From contig VXAZ01006886.1 of assembly GCA_013399875.1 (NCBI GenBank), positions 1,004,107 through 1,068,106 of the forward strand: 64,000 bases of DNA, read 5' to 3'. Each line of letters opens with the position of its first letter. Position 1 is the stretch's first letter. Shown piece after piece: positions 1 through 10,199 of the stretch. The position numbers and the translations under genes were made by a program. This DNA is from Gymnorhina tibicen. Lineage: Eukaryota; Chordata; Aves; Passeriformes; Artamidae. Below the pieces are notes generated by a model. That model was given only the letters and a program-made list of their open reading frames with translations. It did not search any database and was not told the DNA's origin.

Positions 1-880
1 AAATCTTTTTTTCCTGCACTGGATATTGATATGGCTACGTTCAGGATGTGCAAACAGGAACAAGATCCTTTAAGTGGCTTCCTAGATACACAAGGAAAAC
101 TAAAACAGGTAAAATCAGAAACGAGATTAGGAGCAGTGAGGATTTCTTTAAGTCTGAGGAGATACGAGAGAAAAAGAGAGAAAAAAAATAATAAAAATGT
201 TTGGGGAGATTAGGAAGTGGTGTCTCTGTAACAACAATTCAAAGAGGTTGGGATTTTTTATCATTATTATTTTTATTTTGGAGAAGGAGCTTGTTTGTAA
301 GATGTGGCCATGAAGGTCCCACAGTTCTAGCAATTAATGCTCTGCTAATTAAATTGCCACATCAAAGAGACAGACATTGTAGGGTAGCAGGATTAAAAGA
401 CACCTATAGCAGTGGGCTCTTTTTTAGAGTCTGCCAAGGTTGGAGCATCTATTGATTAACTGCTGCAAACACCCCTGGTAAATACTTCTCTCTACTTCCT
501 CTCAGTGGCACAAAAGCAGCAAGCAGAAGCTCATGTCTGAAAAACTATAAATGGTTTGGTAAGAATCTAATATTGTAAGGTTGCAGTATGGTACTGAACA
601 TTATCTTGTAAATACAGCCTCTAATCTTCCAAGTCCTCAGTTGTTACCAGCTTGGATGAGCTCTGAAGTCTACTTTTCTTCCAGTGTTAAGGACTATTAA
701 GCATATGAAATATAAATAACAAAGTTTTTGCAACCACAGGGACATTTTCCTAATTTCAGAGACTGAGCATTGATACATAATCCCATACAGTTATTTTTAT
801 GGGCTCTGATACTTCTAGAACGGACTGCAAATTTATAATTTGCATCTCATTTTCATACGACACAACAAAAATTTCACAGT
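1..880. other. Intergenic or intronic sequence, no gene seen
   Basis: AT-rich sequence with scattered short A runs. Frames on both strands are short and lack recognisable domains. I see no repeat family, tRNA or CpG island here. It grades into the purine-rich tract that starts near 881. Confidence 0.6.
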
Positions 881-1096
881 GGGAAATTCAGACAAGGTAA
901 GATAGGATAAGGGAGAAGGAAAAGGGAGAGAGAAATAAGTAGGAGGAAAAGAGAGAGCAAGAGCATGTGAGAGGGAAAAAGCAAGTGTGTGACAGCAGGT
1001 GTGAGCGCATGAGCAAGAGGACACAAGTGGGGACAGAAAAGAGCAAAGAGAAATAGAGAGGGCCGAGAGAGATGGGGGAGAGAGAACGAGAAAACA
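881..1096 (+). repeat. Purine-rich (GA) low-complexity tract
   Basis: About 200 bases of the + strand are dominated by A and G (runs such as GGGAGAGAGAAATAAG, GAGAGAGCAAGAGC and GAGAGATGGGGGAGAGAG), with few pyrimidines. Open frames on the - strand here encode Ser/Leu/Phe-rich low-complexity peptides and are composition artefacts. The tract is imperfect rather than a clean microsatellite. It lies just upstream of the triplicated blocks at 1211-2221. Confidence 0.8.
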
Positions 1097-1210
1097 ACTC
1101 TCTTTTTGCCAAATCTTGAAATGTGGCCAAGTGAAAAAGCTGGTGAAATGGACTTAATGAAGCAAACACCTGCTTCTAATATATGAAGTAGGATGATTTT
1201 TGTACAGTTG

Positions 1211-1280
1211 ATTCCTTGTGTCAGAATTGCTGGTAGGAAATTGTGATTAAGAGCAGATCAAAAGTGAGGGGTTGTTATTT
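1211..1280 (+). repeat. Copy A of a local three-copy block
   Basis: Aligns over about 70 bases with 2153-2221. Shared cores in the same order are CAGAATTG (1222-1229), AAATTGTG (1238-1245) and the exact 11-mer AAAAGTGAGGG (1260-1270). The last two cores are 14 bases apart. I estimate about 70% identity to copy B by hand alignment, with one single-base gap. Function unknown. It may be a duplicated regulatory module or a relic of an ancient repeat. Confidence 0.65.
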
Positions 1281-1451
1281 CCTCCATTCTTCCTCCAAAG
1301 GATTATGTATTTTAAATAGATTTTAATCGCCCTAAGATAAACATGTCAGAAATGTTTAGCTCTAGTGAGGTCTCAGAGCTTCTTCATGTGGTCTGTGGCG
1401 TGAGGAGCTCCACTGAGCGTGGCTGCAGCTGAAAAGCTCTGTGCACCCAAA

Positions 1452-1498
1452 CCCTCACTTTTCCACACTAGACACAATCTCCTGTACCAGAATTGCCA
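1452..1498 (-). repeat. Copy C of the local block, inverted
   Basis: Read on the - strand, this stretch contains AATTCTGGTA, then AGATTGTG, then AAAAGTGAGGG (CCCTCACTTTT at 1452-1462 on the + strand). Copy A has AATTGCTGGTA, AAATTGTG and AAAAGTGAGGG in the same order. The last two cores are 10 bases apart here, against 14 and 13 in the other copies. It is more diverged and shorter than A and B and lies between them in the opposite orientation. Confidence 0.55.
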
Positions 1499-1789
1499 GC
1501 TGATGTGCATGTACATGTGTCAGAGTTTTCAGTTAGCTGTTCAGATAATTGGCCCAAAATTAACTTCACTTTGAAAAAGTCATTCACAACTCTCTATAAA
1601 TAATATTTTTCCCTCTCATCTCTTTATATAGAACCAAAATTCAATCTCTTTTTGCTAAAACCTAGTTTGACACTTTTAGAAGACTACACACCATGATTTT
1701 GTTAAGTCTTTACCTAGGAAAAGCAGGTACTCTGACATATTTCTGCCTCTGGCAGGGAAGGGTTTAGCCCTCAGAACAACCTTCAGGGG

Positions 1790-2266
1790 CTCCCATTTAC
1801 ATAATGAAACTAATATGCTGCAACACACTCCAGCAATTCTTCTGGATCAGATACTTTGCATTTATTATGGTATTTTGGTGTACTTTTAGCAGGGCAATTT
1901 AATTAGAATTATCCATGGATAGTTTAAAAACTGAATCTGCAGATCATTTATTACTGGCCTGTATTTACTGATGCAGCAACAAACCCATCTGGTTAGGGCT
2001 TATTCTTTAATTAGTTCATTTAACATTTTTGTCCAAAGTGAATTGACTACAACTTTATACACGGCACAGGGCATAAATCAGTCTCTCTCTATCCTATAAC
2101 CGAGTGACTTAATGGGGACTATTTCTTGTTGAGGGCAATTTTTATACATTTCATTCATTGTGCCAGAATTGTCAGTGTGAAATTGTGACAACAGCTGGCT
2201 AAAAGTGAGGGATTATGACCTTCTCACAGTGATTACATGCTAAAAATTAATTGTGTTCCCCCCCCC
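1790..2266. promoter_or_regulatory. Candidate conserved non-coding element, homeodomain-motif rich
   Basis: This stretch has the irregular, motif-dense texture of vertebrate conserved enhancers. It contains two identical TAATTAG homeodomain-type heptamers (1900-1906 and 2008-2014), a CAGCTG E-box (2191-2196) and copy B of the local block. There are no simple repeats apart from a C9 run at its right edge (2258-2266). Conservation itself cannot be seen from one sequence, so this is inference from motif content. Confidence 0.35.
2153..2221 (+). repeat. Copy B of the local three-copy block
   Basis: Direct copy of 1211-1280, about 940 bases downstream. Cores are CAGAATTG (2164-2171), AAATTGTG (2180-2187) and AAAAGTGAGGG (2201-2211), with 13 bases between the last two. 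It also starts with the same ATTC-TTGTG lead-in as copy A. An E-box CAGCTG sits in the spacer of this copy only. Confidence 0.65.
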
Positions 2267-5095
2267 AGCACTGTGGCATTGTGATTACTTGAAGCCAAGA
2301 GCGTGGGTGGGTGTGGGTGAGATGCGTGCAAGAACAAATAGATTACAAGGCACACAAATCAATGCTTGTTATTGCTAAGTCATAAAAAATGGTTTCTAGC
2401 TAACCAATACTGAAAGAAAGAAAGAAACAACAAGTTTAATTTAATTACCAGTATATCTGTTTTGTACTCTGGAGCAACAGAGCTAAGATAAATTGTGAGA
2501 CTAACGTTCATCTGTATGTTATATTAAGATGCTGGTACAGCCCTATCTTTCAAAGCCCTGAGTTTACTCCACCAATCATTTTTAAAAAATACCTCAGTCC
2601 TTTTCTATGTCATAAGTAATATAGTAAATCTTGTTTCTTTCAATGTTACAGCATCTTTCTTCTTGATGCTACTTTTTTTGCCAGGATTTGCTGCAGGAAA
2701 TATTGATCTCTGTTTCTTCAAAATGAGTTTTCCTTGTACCCTTTTTTATTCAGTGGACCCTACAGTTTGTATGCTTGATATTGCACATTCTCTCTCTGGG
2801 GAAAACTGTTCTGCCACTTTGCAGTTTCTTTAAGCAGAATTCTTTTCACACTTTAAATAGCATAACACTGTGCCAATTGTGAAAAACAAAACAAAAAACA
2901 GAACCAAGCCCAGATGAAGTCTGTTTGGTTTATTGTATACATTTAGTTACACTCAAAACCATTAGCTGGGAGCCTGAAGGCCAAATCCAGCATTAAACCA
3001 TCTCTGACTTAGTCATATCCTTTTCCAGAGCAGCATGGTAGGCTAATACAGGAGCTTCAAAGAAGCTTCACATATTTTTGCGATGATCAAAAGCCTATGA
3101 AACATCTTAATTTGCAAGCTTGCTCTCAGTCACAAGGTAGTAGAATTAATATGGGGAAAAAAAGGACTTTTGGGACAAAATTCAACACAGTATATAAGCA
3201 CATTCCTAGCAAAAGTATTTAGCTACATCTCTGCACTTTTACACGTATATTTCTTTATTACTTTAGGCACATCCTTCATTGTTGGGTTCAGATCTCTAAG
3301 AGCTGTGAGTAATCTCCATCCATTACTCACAGATGGTGCAGCTCAGCAACACTGTTACTTCCTAGAGACCGAAAGTTGTCCTTTTGTTCAGTACAGGAGT
3401 AGCAAAGAAAAAGAACTGTAAATGATACAGATGCATTTTTTCATCTGACCACCGATGCTGGTGGTTGGAAATATGGCTGTGAACACTGGGTTTGGCTGAG
3501 GAGAGAGAAATTTTCTCCAGCTGCCACATCCTATTAAACAATTGTCTTTATTTTCCAATGCCTGTGCATTTATTTTCTTTGCTCCCAGCATTACATGAGC
3601 TGCTTTCCAACATGTGACTTGCTTTTAAAAAATGCCCAGTCAACACATTTTCCATGACATCAGTGAGAGCTGCTGCTCTCTGAACTTTTCCATATTTGTT
3701 TACTTTTCTTTAACCAAATTAATTAAACCTTTAGGTCCCCATTTTAGGAATGTTAGTAATAGTACTATCTGTTGGATCTTTTTCCAGCAGAATGAAACAA
3801 TAACAACTTTCAGAGCTCTCTTTTGAAGAGGTGTGGTCTCAGTGCCTCATCCAGCTGTATTTCCACTGGCTGTGAGCACGTCAGTCTATCCAGGCAGACC
3901 AGAGACAGATTCTTTCTTTCTTTCCAACTCCGAGAGCTCTCTATTTTGCCTTCTATGATAATTTAAGTTAAAACTCCAGTTAGACAGAATGTTTTTATAA
4001 AAGCTATTACATTTTTTTTTCTACCAGGCCACTGGGGCAGGGAGTAGGGAACCTGAGTTTGTGATAAAAAAAATAAAAAGCCATTTTTAAAAATTATAAT
4101 TGAAAATAAACTAGAAAAAACTCTATGAAATATTGAAAAAAATATTTGGGCTTACTCACAATGTTCTTGAATTTTCTATTTCAAGAAATAATCATTTAAA
4201 TAGAAAGTTTTTATCAGATCAATATTCTGACATAATGCAATACAAGTAGCTTTATAAGCAAGCTCTGCAATGGCATAAAATTACTCACAACGGTTACTTT
4301 TTCTGCTCTAAGAAAAGATAGTGTACTTTAAATGACTATTCCCATCACCCAAATCTCAAACTAGATTTTTAGCAAAACATATTTCCAATTGCCAGCTGGC
4401 AAACTAATTCTACTAGTGAGAGAATAAGACCCCATGATGATTATATAAGGTGACATATTTGCACTTTAACTCATTATTTATTTTGTTGGTTATTTGCTCT
4501 TTCTTTACAATTGGTTGAATGAATGAATATTATCAATTTGAAATATTGATGTGTTTTAATGTGGAGGTACCTTTACTTTTTAAAATAAAATTAAAAGTTT
4601 TAGATACTACCCCTATACCTGCATTTAATGTCTGTTTTTATAGTTCTAAAGTAATTATATTTTTATATCTAGTATATTACATTCTGAGATTATTCCATGT
4701 TTAATCTTTGCTGGATTTTGCTAAGCTAAGCAGATAAAGGCATACGTACATTCCACTGTACCTCAGTGAGTCTACTCAGGGTACAGGGGAAGAAATGAAA
4801 ATACAAGACCCACAGCACAGATACAAGCAGTCCTGTGCTCTAAGTAAGATGATCCCTGATCTATTATTAGCAAGGTGGTGTCCATCTAAAAATTAACTTT
4901 TTTCCCCACTCTAAGAAAATACTGAGTTTAAGCATTAAACCTTGCAGGGGGGAAGAAAAAAGAAAGAAAAGAAGGATTTCCTGAAAAAGCAGACTTCTTT
5001 TGGTTTATATAAAATTGCAAACAATGCAATTAAAAAGTTGTCTTAACACACATCCACATAACTACCCACATTTGTGATACAGGAAAACAGATACA
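2267..5095. other. AT-rich non-coding sequence
   Basis: No gene or recognisable transposon. It holds minor simple-sequence patches: an AAAG run near 2414-2428, a TTTC run near 3911-3923, and an AT-rich stretch around 4010-4140. Frames are short and without family resemblance. Confidence 0.6.
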
Positions 5096-5247
5096 CGCCG
5101 TTGATTTTTGCAAGAGCCTGCAGATATCCATGAGCATGCATGGTCCTCCTGCAGTCAGCGCCAGACAGATCCCTCTGGGACAGGATCTGCATGCATCCAG
5201 GTACCAAGGCCACGGCTTTTCCAGTGGGACTGTCCCCAAGCCTGGCT

Positions 5248-5268
5248 GGGGCTGGGGCTGGGGCCGGG
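5248..5268 (+). other. G-quadruplex-type motif
   Basis: Four G runs on the + strand, GGGG (5248-5251), GGGG (5254-5257), GGGG (5260-5263) and GGG (5266-5268), are separated by two-base loops CT, CT and CC. This satisfies the classic four-run, short-loop quadruplex pattern. It comes from a GGGGCT tandem repeat inside a GC-rich patch (about 5100-5360) that stands out from the AT-rich surroundings. Confidence 0.75.
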
Positions 5269-5365
5269 CCAGCTCCCCCAGACTGTGCTGGCTCCGCAGG
5301 GCTGGGCTGCCCTGAGCCGTGGCAGAGCCAGCAGGCTCTGCCTGCCTGGAGTGCAGGCTGGTGTC

Positions 5366-5660
5366 TGCCTTATCTCCCATCTCCCCGAGTATAAATGGAT
5401 GTGTGCTGGGCTCTAAGACCACACAAATCACCCCGGGCGGAATAATAATTGTACTTGTAGCTGCAGCCAAGCTATTTCATGGACATGTGGGGTTGGCAGA
5501 AAAGTGAATCAATTTATAAAAGAGTGTGCAGCGTTAGATAAAGCCCAAGCCCTGACAGCTTTATCTGATAGGTTCAGTTTGTTTTTTTAGAAGTGAGTAG
5601 CCCTGAGGCTTTTTGCTGAGTTTTATCGAATAGTCACTTTATTTTAAGCAACAACAGAGG
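5366..5660 (+). promoter_or_regulatory. Candidate enhancer or promoter: GATA cluster with TATA-like box
   Basis: Seen directly: a GATA site CTTATCTCCC (TTATCT at 5370-5375), a TATA-like TATAAAT (5390-5396) in a GC-rich setting, and three more GATA motifs at 5536-5572. TGACAG (5553-5558, a MEIS/TGIF-type core) abuts the second GATA arm. Everything lies within 420 bases downstream of the G-quadruplex motif. A + strand start about 30 bases after the TATA-like box would fall near 5420, but no convincing coding frame follows. An untranslated RNA promoter or a distal enhancer are both possible. Confidence 0.4.
5536..5572. promoter_or_regulatory. Inverted GATA-site pair with adjoining third site
   Basis: AGATAAAGC (5536-5544) and GCTTTATCT (5558-5566) are perfect 9-base inverted repeats separated by 13 bases. 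The right arm runs directly into TGATAG (5567-5572), giving ATCTGATA, the back-to-back arrangement known as a palindromic GATA site that the two zinc fingers of GATA factors can bind together. Which GATA factor, if any, uses it is unknown. Confidence 0.5.
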
Positions 5661-5664
5661 TTTA

Positions 5665-7840
5665 ATAGGAAAGGGGAACATGCTGAAAGGTCACCTGTAG
5701 CCAGGTATTATCATCTGAGCAAATGCAAACTGCACATCATGGAAACCTCTCTACAAACTGACAATAAACATTCATCTCCTAGGAGCTGTTTCATCCCCAT
5801 GCTCACACTTAAAACACTGCTGAATTTTCTTGGTTACTTAAATATGATTTTGATATAACTGACATGGACACGGTAAGAAGATATATTGTAATCAAAAAGA
5901 GAATAAAAGAAAGTGGAATTCAGTTCATTCAGCAAAGTTCTTTTATAGAGCAATACATTTTAAGATAATTTCCAGAGCAGCAAATTAAACAGACACAGAA
6001 ACAAACTTCTATACAACTCAAAATTATTATGATCACTCAAAGTAATTACCACTAGATACTAATTTCATATACTGCCAGAAAAACCTTAATTAAACATTGG
6101 AGATGATAGAAAAAAAAAGAAATGAAAAATGAAAGGAAATCTCAAAAGTTTTAAGGACTATTTTCCTCAGTTTTCCTTATCCATGTAAATGGCAAGAGGT
6201 TCAGAGTTAAAGCAAATGTATTTTGCATTTAACTAATCTAACTACAGAAGCAGAGATCCTTAGTCCATTGAGCCAATCCGCAGATTATGTGAGGAAAGCT
6301 TGCAAGACAAACAACTGCAAGAGCATTCAAAGACCCTTTCATTGCTGTTAATTTCAGTTACCCTTTTATTACAACAACAAACGTAAAAAACTCTACACAG
6401 AAATGGTGGTATGGGGAAGATGCATTTAAAGAACAAGACCATGATTTTTCCTGAATGCCATCACAGCACTGCTCACTCTATTACTTGCAGAAATAAGTCA
6501 ATCAATAATTATAAGATAATCAAAGACAGTATGTTTACAAGGTTTAAGTTAGTAAACCCACCTCCCAGACCAGAAAGAATTCCTAGCACATGATAAAAAT
6601 ATCCTGTAAATTATAGCTGAAGGCCAGTGTTTTAAAACTTTAAACACTGGGGCTTGCATCTCAAATCCCTATTCATGAATCAACATGAAAATGAACTTAT
6701 TTTAAGAGGCCACAAAAACCCTAAGCAACTAAATGGGAGTTTCTAAGATTGATGAAAATGAGTGATCAGTACTTAGGAAACTACAGTTTTAGGGTTAGGT
6801 CCCAATAATTGTTACATTTGTTTCATTCTTCTTCAGAAAGTTTGAGTAAATATTCGACACTGATAAGTAGCTTCTGTTTACTTGTGTTCAAGTGCCTGGG
6901 ATCCCCAGAGACCAGTCAGTGGCAAAGCCCTCTGCTACATCTCCTTACATATCCTTCTTTAAAAGCTGTGATTTTGCTGGAATAGTCCAGATTTGTCCAG
7001 GTAACACCCAGATCTTGTCCATATGAGGACCGTATCTCCACTTCAGTGAGTTAATAAAACTCTTATTAAGTGTTGGTTCAGACTCTACAAGAATATGGGG
7101 ACCTTGTCACCCAAGTTGTCAATAAACACTTCAGCTATTACAATTGAAATTAAAGATCTAAAAAAATGTCAAAAATGTAAGACAGCTGTGCTTTCTACTC
7201 CTCCCAAACAGTATAACTGCATTATACACATACAGAAACTAAGAAACAGAGCAGATGGAGAGGATGTCAGCAGTGCTGCCAGAGCAGACAAAGTCCTGCT
7301 CTCCTCATTTTAAAGATGCAATCTTTGCACCCCAAATTTCAGGAAACTTGAAATTTGAGCTTTGCAGTCTTCCAAATATTCCCTGTACTGAAGAATTTTG
7401 AGCTGTGCTGTCAGCAAAGACACACAGGATCTGTACCACAGACATGTGCAAGGAGCAGCAGACAGAGTTCTGAGTCTCTTTTGTCATTCACAACAAAATG
7501 AGCTTAGAATATTTTGTTTACTCGGTATCATTGTGCACCGGATTACATTTTTTACAAATGACAGATGTGTTTTATTTTATTCATAGACAACCACACATTT
7601 ATTTTCAGGTGTCTTAATAAAACTTTGAAGTATTACATTCAGGTTGATTACTATACTCAAGAACCTAAAGAGGATAGGGAGGGTTGGATTTTTAAAATCT
7701 GATTGAATACATCATTTATTCAGAAGAATTAATTTAAATATTCATAGAAACTCTTTATCTTTAAAAATCAAATCTCTAGTTGGGTGTGGGGGCTGGGCAC
7801 AGAGCAGTAGGAAACAACAAATCTCAGAAAGTCAAAATTC
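5665..7840. other. AT-rich non-coding sequence
   Basis: No gene, transposon or CpG-rich patch recognised. It contains one clear inverted repeat (6624-6650), listed separately. Open frames are under about 75 codons and unremarkable. Confidence 0.6.
6624..6650. repeat. Short inverted repeat
   Basis: CCAGTGTTT (6624-6632) and AAACACTGG (6642-6650) form a perfect 9-base stem with a 9-base loop. It is too short for a microRNA precursor. It may be chance or a paired protein-binding site. Confidence 0.6.
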
Positions 7841-8194
7841 AATTTGTCAATATTTTTATTTCTTCACAACAAATATGTCAGGTCCCATGAATTATTTAGG
7901 TTATGCGTTTTGGCCCCCACCTCACACTTTCTCTCGGATGCATATGTTGGTTATTCACTAGCTCTGAAACACTGCAGCACCTCTCCCTCTCCAGGACCTG
8001 CCAGCTACCTCCATCTGGCACCGCGTCCCCCAGAGAAAGGGGCTCTATTGCTGCCCTGCCTGGGCCCTGCGTTCCAACAATCCCCACTACGAGCTCTTTC
8101 TTCCGCAGTCTTTAGGCACTGCTGTGTGCCACGACAGGATTCTGTGCCTCAGCACAGCCGATGCACAAACCCGGTGTCACTGTGTGTCCTGTCT

Positions 8195-8226
8195 GCAGCT
8201 GAAAAAGGCAGGCAGCTGAAAAAGGC
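8195..8226 (+). repeat. Tandem 15-mer duplication
   Basis: GCAGCTGAAAAAGGC occurs at 8195-8209 and again at 8212-8226, an exact direct duplication with a two-base spacer. Each copy contains a CAGCTG E-box. It sits at the upstream edge of the CpG-rich patch. Confidence 0.8.
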
Positions 8227-8369
8227 TGGTACCCGAGGGCTCCGTGAGCGTGTGTGAGTGTGTGCGCGCTTTCACCAGCGCCCTTCTGTCTCAGCTGAAG
8301 AGGGGGAAGGAGCCCTGACTGCCTCTGTTGGTGTTTTGTGCGAGTCCTACCCACAGGAGCTGTGGAAAG

Positions 8370-8520
8370 CCACACCTCACCCGCGGCACGCTGCGCACGC
8401 CGTGCCAGCATCCCCCGCGGGCTGCGCCCCTGTCTCCGGGGCGCGCTGGGATGCTCAGCTTTGCTGCTGCTCGAGCGGGCACACAGCAAAGCGGCAGCAG
8501 CGCCCCTTGGCCGGGACAGA
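8370..8520. promoter_or_regulatory. Small orphan CpG-rich island
   Basis: Lines 8341-8520 contain about 19 CpG dinucleotides by hand count, and 8401-8460 is about 77% G+C. The rest of the window is strongly CpG-depleted. Motifs include CCCGCGG, GCGCGC and CTCGAGCGGG. Long frames here on both strands (up to about 170 codons) exist because GC-rich DNA has few stops; I recognise none. Unmethylated CpG islands usually mark promoters, so this could be the start of an untranslated RNA or an unannotated first exon. I see no strong splice donor or TATA box that decides the strand. Confidence 0.5.
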
Positions 8521-8639
8521 CACTCCAGGTCCCCAAGCTGACTCCAGGCAGGGGGGAGTCCTGCTCCTAGAGTCACTTCACATGAGCCACACTCATGACC
8601 CAGTGACAGTCTGAGAAACTCTCTGTTCATTTACAGCCC

Positions 8640-10160
8640 CAGTGGGTTCAGTATCAATGCTGGTGCTGTAAAGCAAATATCCAGTATGAACCAGGTCATC
8701 AAATTTGTCTCAAAACGTGTTTGATCCATTAATTGCCCAGATCTGACTCACCAAGTTGTCTGCATTATATATGTATTTAGATGACTAAGTGGCCCTGTTG
8801 GTTTGGAGTAGAGTACAGGATTTTGTGATATGCCAGTGCAGTAGAGTGGAAAATAAACAGCATCCTCAACTGCTGAATAATTAATTCTTTTACTGAATTA
8901 AATATGAAAATAGTACGGGTCATTTAGAATTTCTTATGCTTTTTAATAATAGTCTCTTCAAAACCTGTCACATTACTCAAATTCATATCAACATCTATTT
9001 TATTTACTCTCCATTTTTAGTATGCAGCACGCTGCAGTATTTTGTACTAACAGCCATATAAAAACATCAGATGCTGTCAAGTGGGAAGGGAAGGTTTTGA
9101 TACTACTGGGGTCTTGGCTCAGAGGCAGCTTGGGATTGTGGGTTAGGCTTCATAGCTCAATTTCCAAAAGTGAAGATAAAAAAATAATGAATAAGAATAT
9201 TTATGTAGTAAAAGGGGGTTTCCTGGGAAAAAATTTAAGTATATGCATCTGTCCATACTTCTCAGCACTAACAACAGGGTCCTGCTGCCTGTATAATGAA
9301 AAGTGGAAGTAACCTCACAACACCCCTCATCACAACCAGAGCCAGACAAATGTTGATTTTATTTTTTTTAAGGAAAAAGTAAGCTTATTTAAGTCTGAGT
9401 CTCCTATGCATATCCTCATTAGTCTAACAGCACAAAAATCACTTTCCCTGAATGATGAACTCTATCTGCCCCTAGTCCCTAAGCTTTGCTCTGGGAAGAG
9501 CTGCTTCATCCATGAATGTGGCAGCGTTACCAACGATAGGAGGTCCTGCTTCTCTAAGCACAACAACAGAACTACCAGGACCCACAGGAAGTGATTTGCT
9601 ACAAAACATCCTAGAAATCTGGGCCTGTATCTGCCCACCACCCCAGTTTACATTTTTGGCCAATATTTGGATTTTTACAGGATAAACTGAGCACCACATT
9701 GTCCCACAAATGCACTCATCCAGGACCACAGGGAGTCTGCTGGAGAAGACTTAGTTAACAGAACTCTATCAGAAAATCCAAGATGAGATAAATTTCATCT
9801 CTCATTCCTGGAAATATTAAAGAGGATAATGCCAAAAAATAACAGAAATGCTGAGATTTGATAGTACAACAAGGCCCGCTATAGGCATGCAAGTGCCAAA
9901 TTTAAGATTTGAACAATAGCCCATTTTCATTTGTGAGAAACAATTATTAAATATTTGCATTGGGGCAAAGATATAAAACATCTAGACAGAATCTGTTACA
10001 GGCAGGAGGGGAAAAGTGCCTGCCTAGAACTTAAAAACTCTTTTCTTTATGAAAACTTGAACACTGTAACTTGTTATAAACTGTCTTCAAACACATTCTG
10101 TTTTCTTCCTGTTCATCTACTCACATTTCCTTTGTAAGTTTTGAGCTTCTTGATGATGAT
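8640..10160. other. AT-rich non-coding sequence
   Basis: No gene or repeat family recognised. Short frames around 9022-9730 overlap on both strands and resemble nothing known. Confidence 0.55.
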
Positions 10161-10164
10161 CAGT

Positions 10165-10199
10165 TAAACAACTATTATAATATAGTTGTTTATGCAAAT
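10165..10199. promoter_or_regulatory. 11-bp hairpin overlapping an octamer motif
   Basis: TAAACAACTAT (10165-10175) and ATAGTTGTTTA (10182-10192) are perfect inverted repeats around a six-base loop. The right arm's last base begins ATGCAAAT (10192-10199), an exact POU-family octamer. Arms of the form AAACAA are also forkhead- or SOX-like. Function is inferred from motifs only. Confidence 0.45.

Noticed and set aside
5030..5470. 146-codon open frame on the - strand
   Set aside because: It is open because of the GC-rich GGGGCT repeat patch; the PQPQPQPG-like segment is the repeat in translation. No family resemblance.
6624..6650. Inverted repeat as a microRNA hairpin
   Set aside because: The 9-base stem is far too short for a microRNA precursor and the flanks do not extend the pairing.
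8112..8630. 172-codon open frame on the - strand (with several overlapping + strand frames)
   Set aside because: It lies over the CpG-rich patch where stop codons are rare. The peptide is Ala/Arg/Ser/Gln-rich without a recognisable domain, and overlapping frames are open on both strands.
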